Source: Streptomyces niphimycinicus (lineage in GTDB: Bacteria > Actinomycetota > Actinomycetes > Streptomycetales > Streptomycetaceae). From it: a DNA stretch of 55,226 bases. The notes beneath the pieces are model-generated. The model ran no database searches and was not told where the DNA came from. It saw only the letters and a list, made by a program, of their open reading frames with translations. Below, in pieces: positions 1 to 7,826 of this stretch. Positions within the stretch are counted from its first letter, which is position 1. The number at the start of each line of letters is the position of its first letter. The stretch covers positions 1-55,226 of the forward strand of contig NZ_JAHLEM010000070.1 of assembly GCF_018883605.1 (NCBI RefSeq), written 5' to 3'. Made by a program: the position numbers and the translations under genes.

Positions 1-1
1 T

Positions 2-199
2 TCGCCGCAGTTGTACGTGGCGGCGGGTATCTCGGGTGCGATCCAGCATCGGGCCGGTATGCAGACCTCGAAGACGATTGTGGCGGTCAACAAGGACGCC
101 GAGGCTCCGATCTTCGATCTGGTCGACTATGGCGTGGTCGGTGACCTCTTCGAGGTCGTCCCGCAGTTGACCGAGGAGGTCAAGACCCGCAAGGGCTGA
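2..199 (+). CDS. etfA: Electron transfer flavoprotein alpha subunit, C-terminal end (partial)
   Basis: Only the last 65 residues lie in the window; the gene starts to the left. The visible part is the conserved FAD-binding end of ETF alpha: an [10 protein letters not shown] segment, then a KTIVAVNKD stretch and an [20 protein letters not shown] tail. ETF alpha and beta form the FAD heterodimer that passes electrons from acyl-CoA and related dehydrogenases to the respiratory chain. Family assignment is firm; the beta subunit would be expected just upstream, outside the window. Confidence 0.93.
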   Translation, partial: SPQLYVAAGISGAIQHRAGMQTSKTIVAVNKDAEAPIFDLVDYGVVGDLFEVVPQLTEEVKTRKG

Positions 200-357
200 T
201 GCCGGACCGGCGGCCCCTTGCGCGGGGACTGGCACCGAACCGGACATCACGTCGTCCACAGTCGAGCCGACGACGCCGGAGTCGAGACCGGCAGCCAGGG
301 ACGAGCCGGGCCGGGAATCCGGGGGCAGGAGGCCGCCGAGGAACATATTGTTGGCCG

Positions 358-1026
358 ATGCGCGCACACCGTATAGACAGCCCAGCCGATCTCGATGTGG
401 TCCGTGAGTCCTATGACCGGGTGGCCGACAACTACGCCCACATGGTGGTGACGACGGGAATCGGCGACATCCGTCGCCATCCCTGGCTCAAGGCATCCAT
501 CGACGCCTTCGCCGACACCGTGGGCGACCTCGGGCCGGTCCTCGACGTCGGCTGCGGACCCGGAACGGTGACCGCCTACCTCGCCGAACGCGGACTCGAC
601 GTGTCCGGGGTCGATCTCTCCCCCCGCATGATCGAAAACGCGCGCCGTCTTCATCCGCGATGCCGCTTCAGCGTCGCCTCCGCCACCGACCTCGACCTCG
701 CGGAGGCGTCCCTCGGCGGCGTACTCGGGTGGTGGTCGCTGTTCAACCTCCCTCGCGACGTCCTTCCCCAGGTCCTCGCCCTGTTCGTGCGCGCCCTGAA
801 GCCAGGAGGACACTTCATCACCGGGACACACGTCGGCGACGAGGACCTGATGCGCACCGAGGCTTACGGAGGTGTGCCCGTGAACTGGACGACACACAAG
901 TGGCGGCCCGAACAATTCGTCGACCTGATCGAGCAGGCCGGCCTGCACCCGGTCGCCGAACTTCGGCTCCCCGCGGATGAGCACACCGGGCCCGGCGTGG
1001 TCATCATGGCCAAGCGCCCCGCCTGA
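358..1026 (+). CDS. Class I SAM-dependent methyltransferase
   Basis: A 222-residue Rossmann methyltransferase. Motif I reads VLDVGCGPGT around residue 61-70, followed by the acidic strand end DVSGVDLSPRMI and a motif near LKPGGHFITGTH. The frame is open back to 199, but the upstream part is Arg/Pro-rich and unlike protein, so I start at the ATG at 358 (MRAHRIDSP); the ribosome-binding site there is weak and the start is uncertain. It stands alone after etfA and convergent to the hydrolase at 1036. The substrate cannot be read from the sequence. Confidence 0.82.
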   Translation: MRAHRIDSPADLDVVRESYDRVADNYAHMVVTTGIGDIRRHPWLKASIDAFADTVGDLGPVLDVGCGPGTVTAYLAERGLDVSGVDLSPRMIENARRLHPRCRFSVASATDLDLAEASLGGVLGWWSLFNLPRDVLPQVLALFVRALKPGGHFITGTHVGDEDLMRTEAYGGVPVNWTTHKWRPEQFVDLIEQAGLHPVAELRLPADEHTGPGVVIMAKRPA

Positions 1027-1035
1027 GGACCGGGC

Positions 1036-1992
1036 TCATGAGCGGGCCGTGAGGAATTCGATGAGCGCGGCATTCACCTCTGCCGGGCGTTCCTGCTGCG
1101 TCCAGTGTCCGCAGCCCGCCAGTTCGAGCGGCTCGCGCCGCAGGCTGGGCATCAGATCGGGCAGGCTCGCGATGAGTTCGGGCGTGCCGGGGAAAGCGGG
1201 AACGGGGTCGCGGTCGCCGTAGATGTACAGCGCGGGCACGGTGATGACGGCGCCTTGCCACGGCGCCGTCAGTTCCCAGTTGCGGTCGAGGTTGCGATAC
1301 CAGTTGAGGGCTCCGGTGAACCCCTTGGAGAAGCTCTCGGTGAGCGTGTCGAGGTCGTCCTCGGTGAACCACCGCGGCAGTACGTCGGGGTCCGGCATGG
1401 TCGCCAGCCAGCCCCGCTCGGGGTCGACCAGCGGCAGCTCGACCGTGCCGGGAGCGTCGCCGGAAATCGCGTAGAAGATCTTCCGCAGCGAGGTGCGGGT
1501 GTCCCTCGCGAACTCGGCGTCGGCGACACCGGGGCGGTTGAAGTAGTTCCAGTAGAAGCGGCCACCGAACCTCTTCTCCATGGCGGCCAGCGGAGGCTGC
1601 GCACCGCGGAAGGGAGGTGGCACGCTCAGACCGGCCACCCCGAGCACCATGTCCGGCCGTAGCAGCGCGGTGTTCCACGCGACCGGCGCGCCCCAGTCGT
1701 GCCCGACCACATACGCCTTGTCCTCGCCCAGCGCCCGGATCAGGCCGACGACGTCGCCGACCAGATGGAGGATGCTGTACGCGTCGACGTCGTCGGGACG
1801 GTCGCTGCCCCCGTATCCACGCTGGTCGGGGGCGACGACCCGGAAGCCCGCCTCGACCAGGGGGCCGAACTGGTGGTGCCAGGAGTGCCAGGACTCGGGA
1901 AAGCCGTGCAGAAGCAGGACCAGGGGGCCTTCGCCCTCCTCGGCGATGTGCAGCCGGATCCCGTTCGTGTCGACCATACGATGCTCAACCAT
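1036..1992 (-). CDS. Alpha/beta-fold hydrolase, epoxide-hydrolase-like
   Basis: About 318 residues with the order expected of soluble epoxide hydrolases: oxyanion-hole motif LLLHGFPESWHSW near the N terminus, GYGGSDRP, nucleophile elbow VVGHDWGAPVAW (Asp nucleophile flanked by His and Trp), and a late GCGHWTQQERP carrying the catalytic His. An Asp rather than Ser nucleophile favours epoxide hydrolase or haloalkane dehalogenase chemistry over esterase. The frame stays open to 2025; ATG at 1992 (MVEHRMVDTNG) is preferred over the upstream ATGs, and one at 1977 is also possible. It is divergent from the gene at 2216. The substrate is unknown. Confidence 0.85.
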   Translation of the reverse strand: MVEHRMVDTNGIRLHIAEEGEGPLVLLLHGFPESWHSWHHQFGPLVEAGFRVVAPDQRGYGGSDRPDDVDAYSILHLVGDVVGLIRALGEDKAYVVGHDWGAPVAWNTALLRPDMVLGVAGLSVPPPFRGAQPPLAAMEKRFGGRFYWNYFNRPGVADAEFARDTRTSLRKIFYAISGDAPGTVELPLVDPERGWLATMPDPDVLPRWFTEDDLDTLTESFSKGFTGALNWYRNLDRNWELTAPWQGAVITVPALYIYGDRDPVPAFPGTPELIASLPDLMPSLRREPLELAGCGHWTQQERPAEVNAALIEFLTARS

Positions 1993-2215
1993 GTACACGA
2001 GCGTACGCGCCATGATCGTCGGCAACCGCTCACCATCGAAACGGGTCAGCCATACCCGCAGTTGCGAGGCAAAGGGCTTGCTTTATGTGGCATGAGCTGG
2101 TCCAGCAGCCAATCGGGCTGGCATCTGCATGTGCACCGGACGCGGGTTCGGGTACGGTCACCCGGGGAGGCGGTTGCCCGGGTGGACGGCGGCCGCCCCG
2201 GATGAGTGGAGCGTG

Positions 2216-3514
2216 ATGAGTCCGGCGCGGGTCGCGGGTGTCCTGGTCGTGGAGCACATGCCGCACGAGGGCACGTACGCCCTGGGTACGGCGCTGGCGG
2301 CGGCCGGGCTTCCGGCGCGGGTGTGCCGGACGTGGGCGGGGGATCCGGTGCCGGACACGCCGGCCGATGCGGTCGCCCTGGTGGTGATGGGCGGGCCGAT
2401 GGCGGCGTACGAGGACTTTCCCAGTCGTACGCGGGAGTTGGCGCTGTTGCGCGCCGCGCTCGATGCCGAGGTGCCGGTGCTCGGCGTGTGTCTGGGTGCC
2501 CAACTGCTGGCCGTGGCGGCGGGCGGCATGGGCCGTGCCGGTACCGCTGGTCCGCAAATCGGCTGGGGCGGGATACGGATGTCTCCGGCCGCGCACACCG
2601 ACCCGCTCTTCACCGGCGTGCCCGAGCGGCTCCGCGTCCTGCATTGGCATGGCGACACCATGGACCTGCCGTCCGGTGCCACCCTGCTGGCCTCCTGCGA
2701 CCGCTATCCGGTCCAGGCGTTCCGGATCGGCGGCTCGGCCTGGGGTCTTCAGTTCCACCTGGAAGTGGACGCGACGGCGGTCGGCGCCTTCGCCGAGGCG
2801 TTCCCGGACGAAGCGGCCCTCGCACCGGATCTCGTCGAGTCCGCCCCCGTTGAGCTGGCCGCCCTGGCACCACACCGTGACGGCGTGTTCCGCCGCTTCG
2901 CCGCCCTTGTCGCGGAGCGGGCGGCACTGACCGCGACCCGTACCTTCTTCACACCCCGCGCCGCCGTATGGGAAGAGCGATTCACCGCCCAAGGCCCGGT
3001 CTACGCGGCGGCCGTCTCCCGGATGGGGCTGCGTCCGGGGCAGTGCGCGCTGGACGTGGGCTGCGGCAGCGGCCGGGCGCTGCCCGCACTGCGTGCCGAG
3101 GTCGGTGAGGACGGTGTCGTTCTCGGCGTGGACGTCACCCCGGCGATGCTCACTGCCACCGCGAAGGAAGGCCGCGCCGGCCTCGCCCGGCTGCTGCTGG
3201 CCGATGCCTGCCGACTGCCGTTGCCGGCCGGGGCGGTGGACGGCATCTTCAGCGCGGGCCTGGTCAACCATGTGCCCGACCCGGCGGCGGCCCTGCGGGA
3301 GTGGGCCAGGGTCACCGCCCCCGGCGGTGTCCTGCTGCTCTTCCACCCCTCCGGCCGCGCCGAACGCGCCGCCCGCCACGGCCGTCCCCTCGACCCGGAC
3401 GACCCGCTGGCCGAGGAGAACCTGCGCCCCGATCTCAGCGCGGCGGGCTGGGCGCCCACCTGCTACGAGGACGCGCCCCACCACTTCCTGGCCCGCGCCG
3501 TGCGCATCGGCTGA
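2216..3514 (+). CDS. Class I glutamine amidotransferase fused to a SAM methyltransferase
   Basis: A 432-residue two-domain protein. Residues 1-190 are a class I glutamine amidotransferase like the free-standing GMP-synthase-type domains: nucleophile elbow GVCLGAQ with Cys92, and the FHLEV strand giving His181 and Glu183, so the triad is complete. Residues 210-430 are a class I methyltransferase with motif I LDVGCGSGR at 279-287 and a following GVDVTPAML. A GTG at 2213 is an alternative start. No stop or weak spot separates the domains, so the fusion is real in this sequence. Ammonia released by the first half might feed an unknown amidation, or the domain might hydrolyse a gamma-glutamyl bond; both are inference. 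Confidence 0.85.
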   Translation: MSPARVAGVLVVEHMPHEGTYALGTALAAAGLPARVCRTWAGDPVPDTPADAVALVVMGGPMAAYEDFPSRTRELALLRAALDAEVPVLGVCLGAQLLAVAAGGMGRAGTAGPQIGWGGIRMSPAAHTDPLFTGVPERLRVLHWHGDTMDLPSGATLLASCDRYPVQAFRIGGSAWGLQFHLEVDATAVGAFAEAFPDEAALAPDLVESAPVELAALAPHRDGVFRRFAALVAERAALTATRTFFTPRAAVWEERFTAQGPVYAAAVSRMGLRPGQCALDVGCGSGRALPALRAEVGEDGVVLGVDVTPAMLTATAKEGRAGLARLLLADACRLPLPAGAVDGIFSAGLVNHVPDPAAALREWARVTAPGGVLLLFHPSGRAERAARHGRPLDPDDPLAEENLRPDLSAAGWAPTCYEDAPHHFLARAVRIG

Positions 3515-3816
3515 CGGCCGCCGCGCCCTCCCGCGCTGTGCCCACCGCGGCTTTCATTCGAAGCGACCTCATGACCGGGGATGTAGGGGAAGGTCCACGG
3601 GGAACGGGCCCTTGCACCGGGGTGACGACGGCGCGCGATCCGGGCGACCGCAAGGGACCCGCGTTCCGCGTCGCCCGGGAGATCGAGAAGGGCAGCCTGC
3701 GTGGTCCTGCGATTCCGGGGATAAGCCGGGTACTGGTTGAGCCCCGCGGGTGCGCTGATGCTTCTTCCCACAGGCCGGCCCGCCTGTGAAGAAGCGCATC
3801 ACCTTCGGAGGCGATC
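3515..3816. other. Gene-free leader region before the secreted protein
   Basis: 302 bases between the fusion gene and the secreted propeller protein. No reading frame with protein-like composition was seen on either strand. The last 60 bases hold a large imperfect hairpin, listed separately; the rest is ordinary GC-rich spacer that presumably includes the promoter. Confidence 0.5.
3756..3801 (+). promoter_or_regulatory. Long imperfect inverted repeat in the 5' leader
   Basis: The left arm TGATGCTTCTTCCCACAGGC pairs with the right arm GCCTGTGAAGAAGCGCATCA around a CGGCCC loop, with two small two-base bulges. It ends 15 bases before the ATG at 3817 and abuts the ribosome-binding region. It may be a terminator, an attenuator or an operator; there is no U-tract, so a simple terminator is the less likely reading. 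Confidence 0.5.
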
Positions 3817-4785
3817 ATGCCGAAACACCTTCTCTTCCACCTGGCGGCGACCACTGCCGGCGCCGTGATCGGACTTACCGCGGTCTCGTCAACGGCGGAA
3901 GCGGCCGCGCCGCCCCTCTCGCACCCGCGGATCGTCGCCCACTTCGACCGTCCGGCCGGGCAGGTGGCGGAGAGCGTCAGCGTGCGGCCGGACGGGTCGG
4001 CGGATGTCGGCCTCATCCTGTCCCGGCAGGTGGCTCACGTCGCGCTGGACGGACGTGTTGAGGTACTGGCGACCATGCCGCTCCCCGCGGATGGGGGCGT
4101 GAACACCCCCGGGCCCGGATCCGCCTCGGTGACGGGGATCGAACGAACGGGAGATGGAACCCTCTACTTCCTGTATTCGGCAGGGGACGAACACCTCACC
4201 GGTCTATGGAAACTGCGCCCGGGAGACAAGCCGGAGCGCGTCGCCGCCCTGCCGGCGTCGAGCTTCCTCAACGGACTTGCCAGGGACGACCGTACGGGGA
4301 ACTTCTACCTCACCGACTCCACCCAGGGCGGAGTGTGGCAGGTCGGACCGCACGGCGGAACTGCCAAGCTCTGGGCCGCGGGGGAGGATCTCGCCCCGAC
4401 TCACTTCTTCGGCGCCAACGGCGTGAAGGTGCACAACGGAGCTGTCTGGGTCTCCAACATCGATCGAGGAACAATCCTTCGGATACCGCTGACGGACAAG
4501 GGAACCGCGGGTCCCCATCAGGTCATGGCATCCGGACTCGACAGCGTCGATGATTTCGCCTTCACCGGCCGCGGTGATCAGCTACTGGCCGCACTCAATA
4601 TCCCGAGCGAGCTGCTCCTCATCACTCCGGGCAAGCCCGACCGTACCGTCCTCGATGAGAGCGACGGTCTGGAGAACACCACATCGGTGGCGGTCGACGG
4701 CGATACGGTCTACGTCGCCAGCGGTGCGCTCACCACAGGCGGTGATGCGAATCTTCTGACGGCCCATCTCGGCCACCACGACTGA
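3817..4785 (+). CDS. Secreted SMP-30/gluconolactonase-like beta-propeller protein
   Basis: 322 residues. The N terminus is a Sec-type signal peptide (MPKHLLFHLAATTAGAVIGL, then an AEA-like cleavage region near residue 30). The mature part is a run of propeller-blade repeats with patterns such as NGLARDDRTGNFYLTDS, ANGVKVHNGAVWVSN and TTSVAVDGDTVYVASG, typical of SMP-30/strictosidine-synthase-like six-bladed propellers. It is probably extracellular. Catalytic metal ligands cannot be assigned with confidence, so it may be a lactonase or a non-enzymatic binding protein. A strong GGAG lies 7-10 bases upstream of the ATG. Confidence 0.8.
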   Translation: MPKHLLFHLAATTAGAVIGLTAVSSTAEAAAPPLSHPRIVAHFDRPAGQVAESVSVRPDGSADVGLILSRQVAHVALDGRVEVLATMPLPADGGVNTPGPGSASVTGIERTGDGTLYFLYSAGDEHLTGLWKLRPGDKPERVAALPASSFLNGLARDDRTGNFYLTDSTQGGVWQVGPHGGTAKLWAAGEDLAPTHFFGANGVKVHNGAVWVSNIDRGTILRIPLTDKGTAGPHQVMASGLDSVDDFAFTGRGDQLLAALNIPSELLLITPGKPDRTVLDESDGLENTTSVAVDGDTVYVASGALTTGGDANLLTAHLGHHD

Positions 4786-4863
4786 CGACGGCTGAACAAT
4801 GAGGTGGAGGGGCGCTGATCGCCCTGGCCGAGGCGGGAGTTGAGCGGGCGGTGCCCGGTCGGG

Positions 4864-5778
4864 TCAGGTTCGGGTGAGCACGATCTTCCTTCCGCCGGCC
4901 TGCCCGGCGACCACCCGGGCGAACGCGGCCGGTCCCTCACTCAGCGGCAGCGGTTCCGGTGCGAGTTTCAAGGTTCCCGCGGCGACCCGCTCCGCCAGAT
5001 GGGCGAGCTGTGCGGCGTCGGGCTCGACGTAGAGGTCCCAACTCGTGATGCCTCGTTCCTCCGGAGGCGCGTCCGAGGTCAGGGAGCACAGTCGCCCGCC
5101 GTCCCGCACCAAGGGCAGGGCGTCGCCCGCCGTGCTGGTGGCGATGGTGAGGGCGGCGTGGAACCCGCCGCGTACCTTGGCCGACCAGTTCGGATCGTGG
5201 TAGTCGACGACCTCGGTCGCTCCCAGACCGAGCAGGCGCTCCGCGGCGGCACTGGAGGCGGTCGCGGTCACCTCGAAGCCCTCGGCCGCGGCGAGCTGGA
5301 TGGCCAGGGCTCCGGTGGCCCCGCCTCCGTTGGTGATCAGGAGCCGCTGTCCTCGGCTGAGGTCCAGCTTCTCCAGGGCCTGCAACGCGGTGAGTCCGTT
5401 GACCGGCAGTGCCGCCGCCTGCACGGCGTCCAGCCCGGGTGGGCAGGCTGCCGTGTGATCCGCGGTGATCAGAACGCGTTCGGCCCAGAAGCCGCTTCCC
5501 CCGGGCAGTGGGGCCTCATGTGCGAGTACCCGATCGCCTACGGCCAACCCGGTGACACCCGCGCCCACGGCCAGCACCTCGCCCGCGCCCTCCACTCCCA
5601 GCGCCGCCGGTGGGCGCAACCCCACATCCCACCCGGCGCCGTTCAGCAGTTCGTCCCACGGGCCGACCCCGGCCGCCTCAACCGCCACCAGGATCTGACC
5701 GGGCCCGGGAGATGACGGTTCGGGCAATTCCAGCAGGGCGACTTCCTTCTCGGCCCCGGAAACTCCGCACGCCTTCAC
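4864..5778 (-). CDS. NADP-dependent alcohol dehydrogenase-like / quinone oxidoreductase
   Basis: A 304-residue medium-chain dehydrogenase/reductase of the quinone oxidoreductase type. The N-terminal GroES-like half contains PAALGVEGAGEVLAVG, and the Rossmann half has LLITNGGGATGALAIQLAAAEG followed by LGATEVVDY; no structural zinc Cys cluster is present. The frame is open to 6018, but the family begins at the GTG at 5778 (VKACGVSG), which has GAGAGGA about 11 bases upstream. It is divergent from the XRE/MmyB regulator at 6133, which is its likely controller. Confidence 0.87.
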   Translation of the reverse strand: MKACGVSGAEKEVALLELPEPSSPGPGQILVAVEAAGVGPWDELLNGAGWDVGLRPPAALGVEGAGEVLAVGAGVTGLAVGDRVLAHEAPLPGGSGFWAERVLITADHTAACPPGLDAVQAAALPVNGLTALQALEKLDLSRGQRLLITNGGGATGALAIQLAAAEGFEVTATASSAAAERLLGLGATEVVDYHDPNWSAKVRGGFHAALTIATSTAGDALPLVRDGGRLCSLTSDAPPEERGITSWDLYVEPDAAQLAHLAERVAAGTLKLAPEPLPLSEGPAAFARVVAGQAGGRKIVLTRT

Positions 5779-6132
5779 AGCAGATCTTGTCCTCTCACAA
5801 AGTCCGGCCGACCGGGAGGTATCGGCCGGAAACCCGAAGCAGGCACCAGTGTCGCCCTCGGGATCCCCTACAGAGGTCGCTTGTGGTCTCAGCCGCGTTG
5901 GTGTCGAGCCTATGCGGCCAGTGAGCCGGACATGTGGTCCATTTGAAGAGTGACCAACTGGGCCAATCGTGGAATCGATCGGCACCTGGACCTTGGGTCG
6001 GGCCGGGGCGTACGACACGGCGATCGGCGCCGATCCACCTCATCGTGTCAGCCGTTGTAAGGCGACCCAGCGGCTTTATCCCAGGAACGGCAGTACCATG
6101 CTACCGACCGCGGGGTCGGCAACAATGGGAAC
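5779..6132. promoter_or_regulatory. Divergent promoter region, oxidoreductase / XRE regulator
   Basis: 354 bases between two divergent starts. Nothing in it looks like a further gene. This is where the MmyB-type regulator would be expected to bind, as such regulators usually control the adjacent divergent oxidoreductase. I could not pick out one convincing palindrome. Confidence 0.45.
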
Positions 6133-6984
6133 ATGAGTCGTCCCGAGAACTCGCTGGGGAACGCGCTGCGTACCTGGCGTGCCCGAATCACGACGGAAGA
6201 CGTGGGACTGCCGGCCACCCGCCGGCGACGCACCGCCGGCTTGCGCCGCGAGGAGCTTGCCCATCTGGCGGGAATATCCACGGATTACCTTCTCCGTCTT
6301 GAACAGGGCCGGTCCCAGCGCCCATCCCGCGACGTCGTGGCCTCACTCGCCCGCGCGCTGCGCCTCAGTACGGATGAAACCTGCCATCTGCACCTGGTGG
6401 CCAGGCTCCTTCCGCCGACGCCTCCCGAAATCCCGCAACTGATGCCGCCTGGTCTACAACGGCTCGTGAGCCGCTGGGGAAACATTCCGGTGGGAGTGTT
6501 CTCCGCCTCGTGGACCCTGCTGACATGGACATCCATGTGGACGGCGTTGCTGGGGGACCCGTCCCTTCGATCGCCGGAAGAACGAAACCTGGTGCGCGCG
6601 GTGTTCAACGAGCCATCGGACACGGGTCATCCGCTCTTTCCCGCCGAGCAGGGCACCGCGGAATTCAAAGCCGCTCTCGTCGTAGACCTTCGGATAACGC
6701 ATGGAGCATATCCTCATGATGAGGACTTCAGAGTTCTGATCGATGAGGTCATGAGTAACAGCGAAGAGTTCCGGACCCTGTGGAGCACCCCAGCACTCGG
6801 CTCCCGCCTGGGCGGCCACAAACGCCTGCGGCATCCCCTTGTGGGGGAGATAAGTCTCGACAACGATGTGCTGAAGATGCCGGACCACGATATGCGGGTC
6901 GTCACCTACACGGCAGAGCCGGGCACGTCGGACGAGGAAAAACTGGAGTACTTGCGCATCGCCGCCGCCCGGGCCATCGTCTGA
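6133..6984 (+). CDS. XRE-family regulator with MmyB-type ligand-binding domain
   Basis: 283 residues. Residues 10-80 form the HTH, including GLRREELAHLAGISTDYLLRLEQGR, the signature of the MmyB-like class. The C-terminal half (LLTWTSMWTALLGDPS, ERNLVRAVFNEP, DEDFRVLIDEVMSNSEEFRTLW and a terminal VVTYTAEPGTSDEEKLEYL) matches the MmyB ligand-binding PAS-like domain. In actinomycetes these proteins typically sit divergently next to an oxidoreductase and regulate it, as here with the gene at 4864. Confidence 0.9.
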   Translation: MSRPENSLGNALRTWRARITTEDVGLPATRRRRTAGLRREELAHLAGISTDYLLRLEQGRSQRPSRDVVASLARALRLSTDETCHLHLVARLLPPTPPEIPQLMPPGLQRLVSRWGNIPVGVFSASWTLLTWTSMWTALLGDPSLRSPEERNLVRAVFNEPSDTGHPLFPAEQGTAEFKAALVVDLRITHGAYPHDEDFRVLIDEVMSNSEEFRTLWSTPALGSRLGGHKRLRHPLVGEISLDNDVLKMPDHDMRVVTYTAEPGTSDEEKLEYLRIAAARAIV

Positions 6985-7031
6985 CGGCAGGACGAATTTC
7001 GCGGTCTGCGGGAACGGAGTCGCGGGGCACC

Positions 7032-7721
7032 TCAGCCGGTCCCGCCAGGTCCGGACCGCGCATCGCGGGTGTCTTCGTCCGGTCCGCCCGCTGGTGTGGA
7101 AGCAGCGCTCTGGCCGGCCGGTCCCTCGGTTCGGGGAAGGCCGGTGATGATCAGGTCGAGGGCGAATTCGAAGCGTTGGTCGAAGTTGTCAGGGCCGACG
7201 TAGGGCAGGGCCGCGGTCAGGGCCGGGTAGGTGCCGGCCGGGACTTGGTCCGGGGGGAGGGCCGGTGCGGTCTCCTGGGCGGCCTGTTGTTCCTGGGTGA
7301 GGCCAAGGGTCAGGTAGAAGATCGACCAGTGGGTCCACGCGGCTGTGCATGGTGGATGGCCGGCCGCCAGCAAGGTGGCGATCACGGTGTCGGCGTAGCG
7401 CAGCGTGTGGGGCTCGGCGGCGAAGACGCCCGCGACCATCCTGGCGGCATCGCGGTGGGAGAGCAGCGCCGCGCGGCAGCGGCGGCTCAGCTCTTTGAGG
7501 CGGTCGGGGAACGCCTCGGGCAGCGGCTCGTCGAGACAGTGCGCGAGGAGTTCGTCGGCGGCCAGTTCGAGGAGGCGGCCCTTGCTGGAGGCGTGCCAGC
7601 GGACGGTGTTGTGTTGTACGCCGAGCCGGGCCGCGACGGTGCGCATGGTCACCCCGCCCAGTCCGTGTTCGTCGAGGACCGCCAGCGTGGCGGCGACGAT
7701 CTCGTCCCGTGTCGTGCCCAT
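7032..7721 (-). CDS. TetR/AcrR-family transcriptional repressor
   Basis: 229 residues. The N-terminal HTH contains IVAATLAVLDEHGLGGVTMR and AARLGVQHNTVRWHASSKGRL; the C-terminal half resembles the tetracycline-repressor-type ligand-binding domain. It is divergent from the FAD monooxygenase gene at 7827. Two copies of the same palindrome lie in the 105-base space between them, and the TetR start is only 36 bases from the nearer one, so autoregulation together with control of the monooxygenase is the natural reading. Confidence 0.9.
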   Translation of the reverse strand: MGTTRDEIVAATLAVLDEHGLGGVTMRTVAARLGVQHNTVRWHASSKGRLLELAADELLAHCLDEPLPEAFPDRLKELSRRCRAALLSHRDAARMVAGVFAAEPHTLRYADTVIATLLAAGHPPCTAAWTHWSIFYLTLGLTQEQQAAQETAPALPPDQVPAGTYPALTAALPYVGPDNFDQRFEFALDLIITGLPRTEGPAGQSAASTPAGGPDEDTRDARSGPGGTG

Positions 7722-7756
7722 CCGATGCGCCTTTCCGGTCGGCTTCCCCGCACCTG

Positions 7757-7771
7757 TTGTCCAGTGGACAA
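7757..7771. promoter_or_regulatory. TetR operator, site 1
   Basis: TTGTCC-AGT-GGACAA, a perfect 6+6 inverted repeat with a 3-base spacer. A second copy with the same arms lies 34 bases away (centre to centre), about three helical turns, between the divergent TetR and monooxygenase genes. Confidence 0.8.
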
Positions 7772-7790
7772 TTCTAGGGCATGCTCACTC

Positions 7791-7805
7791 TTGTCCAACG
7801 GACAA
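7791..7805. promoter_or_regulatory. TetR operator, site 2
   Basis: TTGTCC-AAC-GGACAA, with arms identical to site 1. It ends 21 bases before the monooxygenase ATG, so bound repressor would block its promoter or leader. Confidence 0.8.
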
Positions 7806-7826
7806 CAGTGAGAGGAAGTGGTTGTC

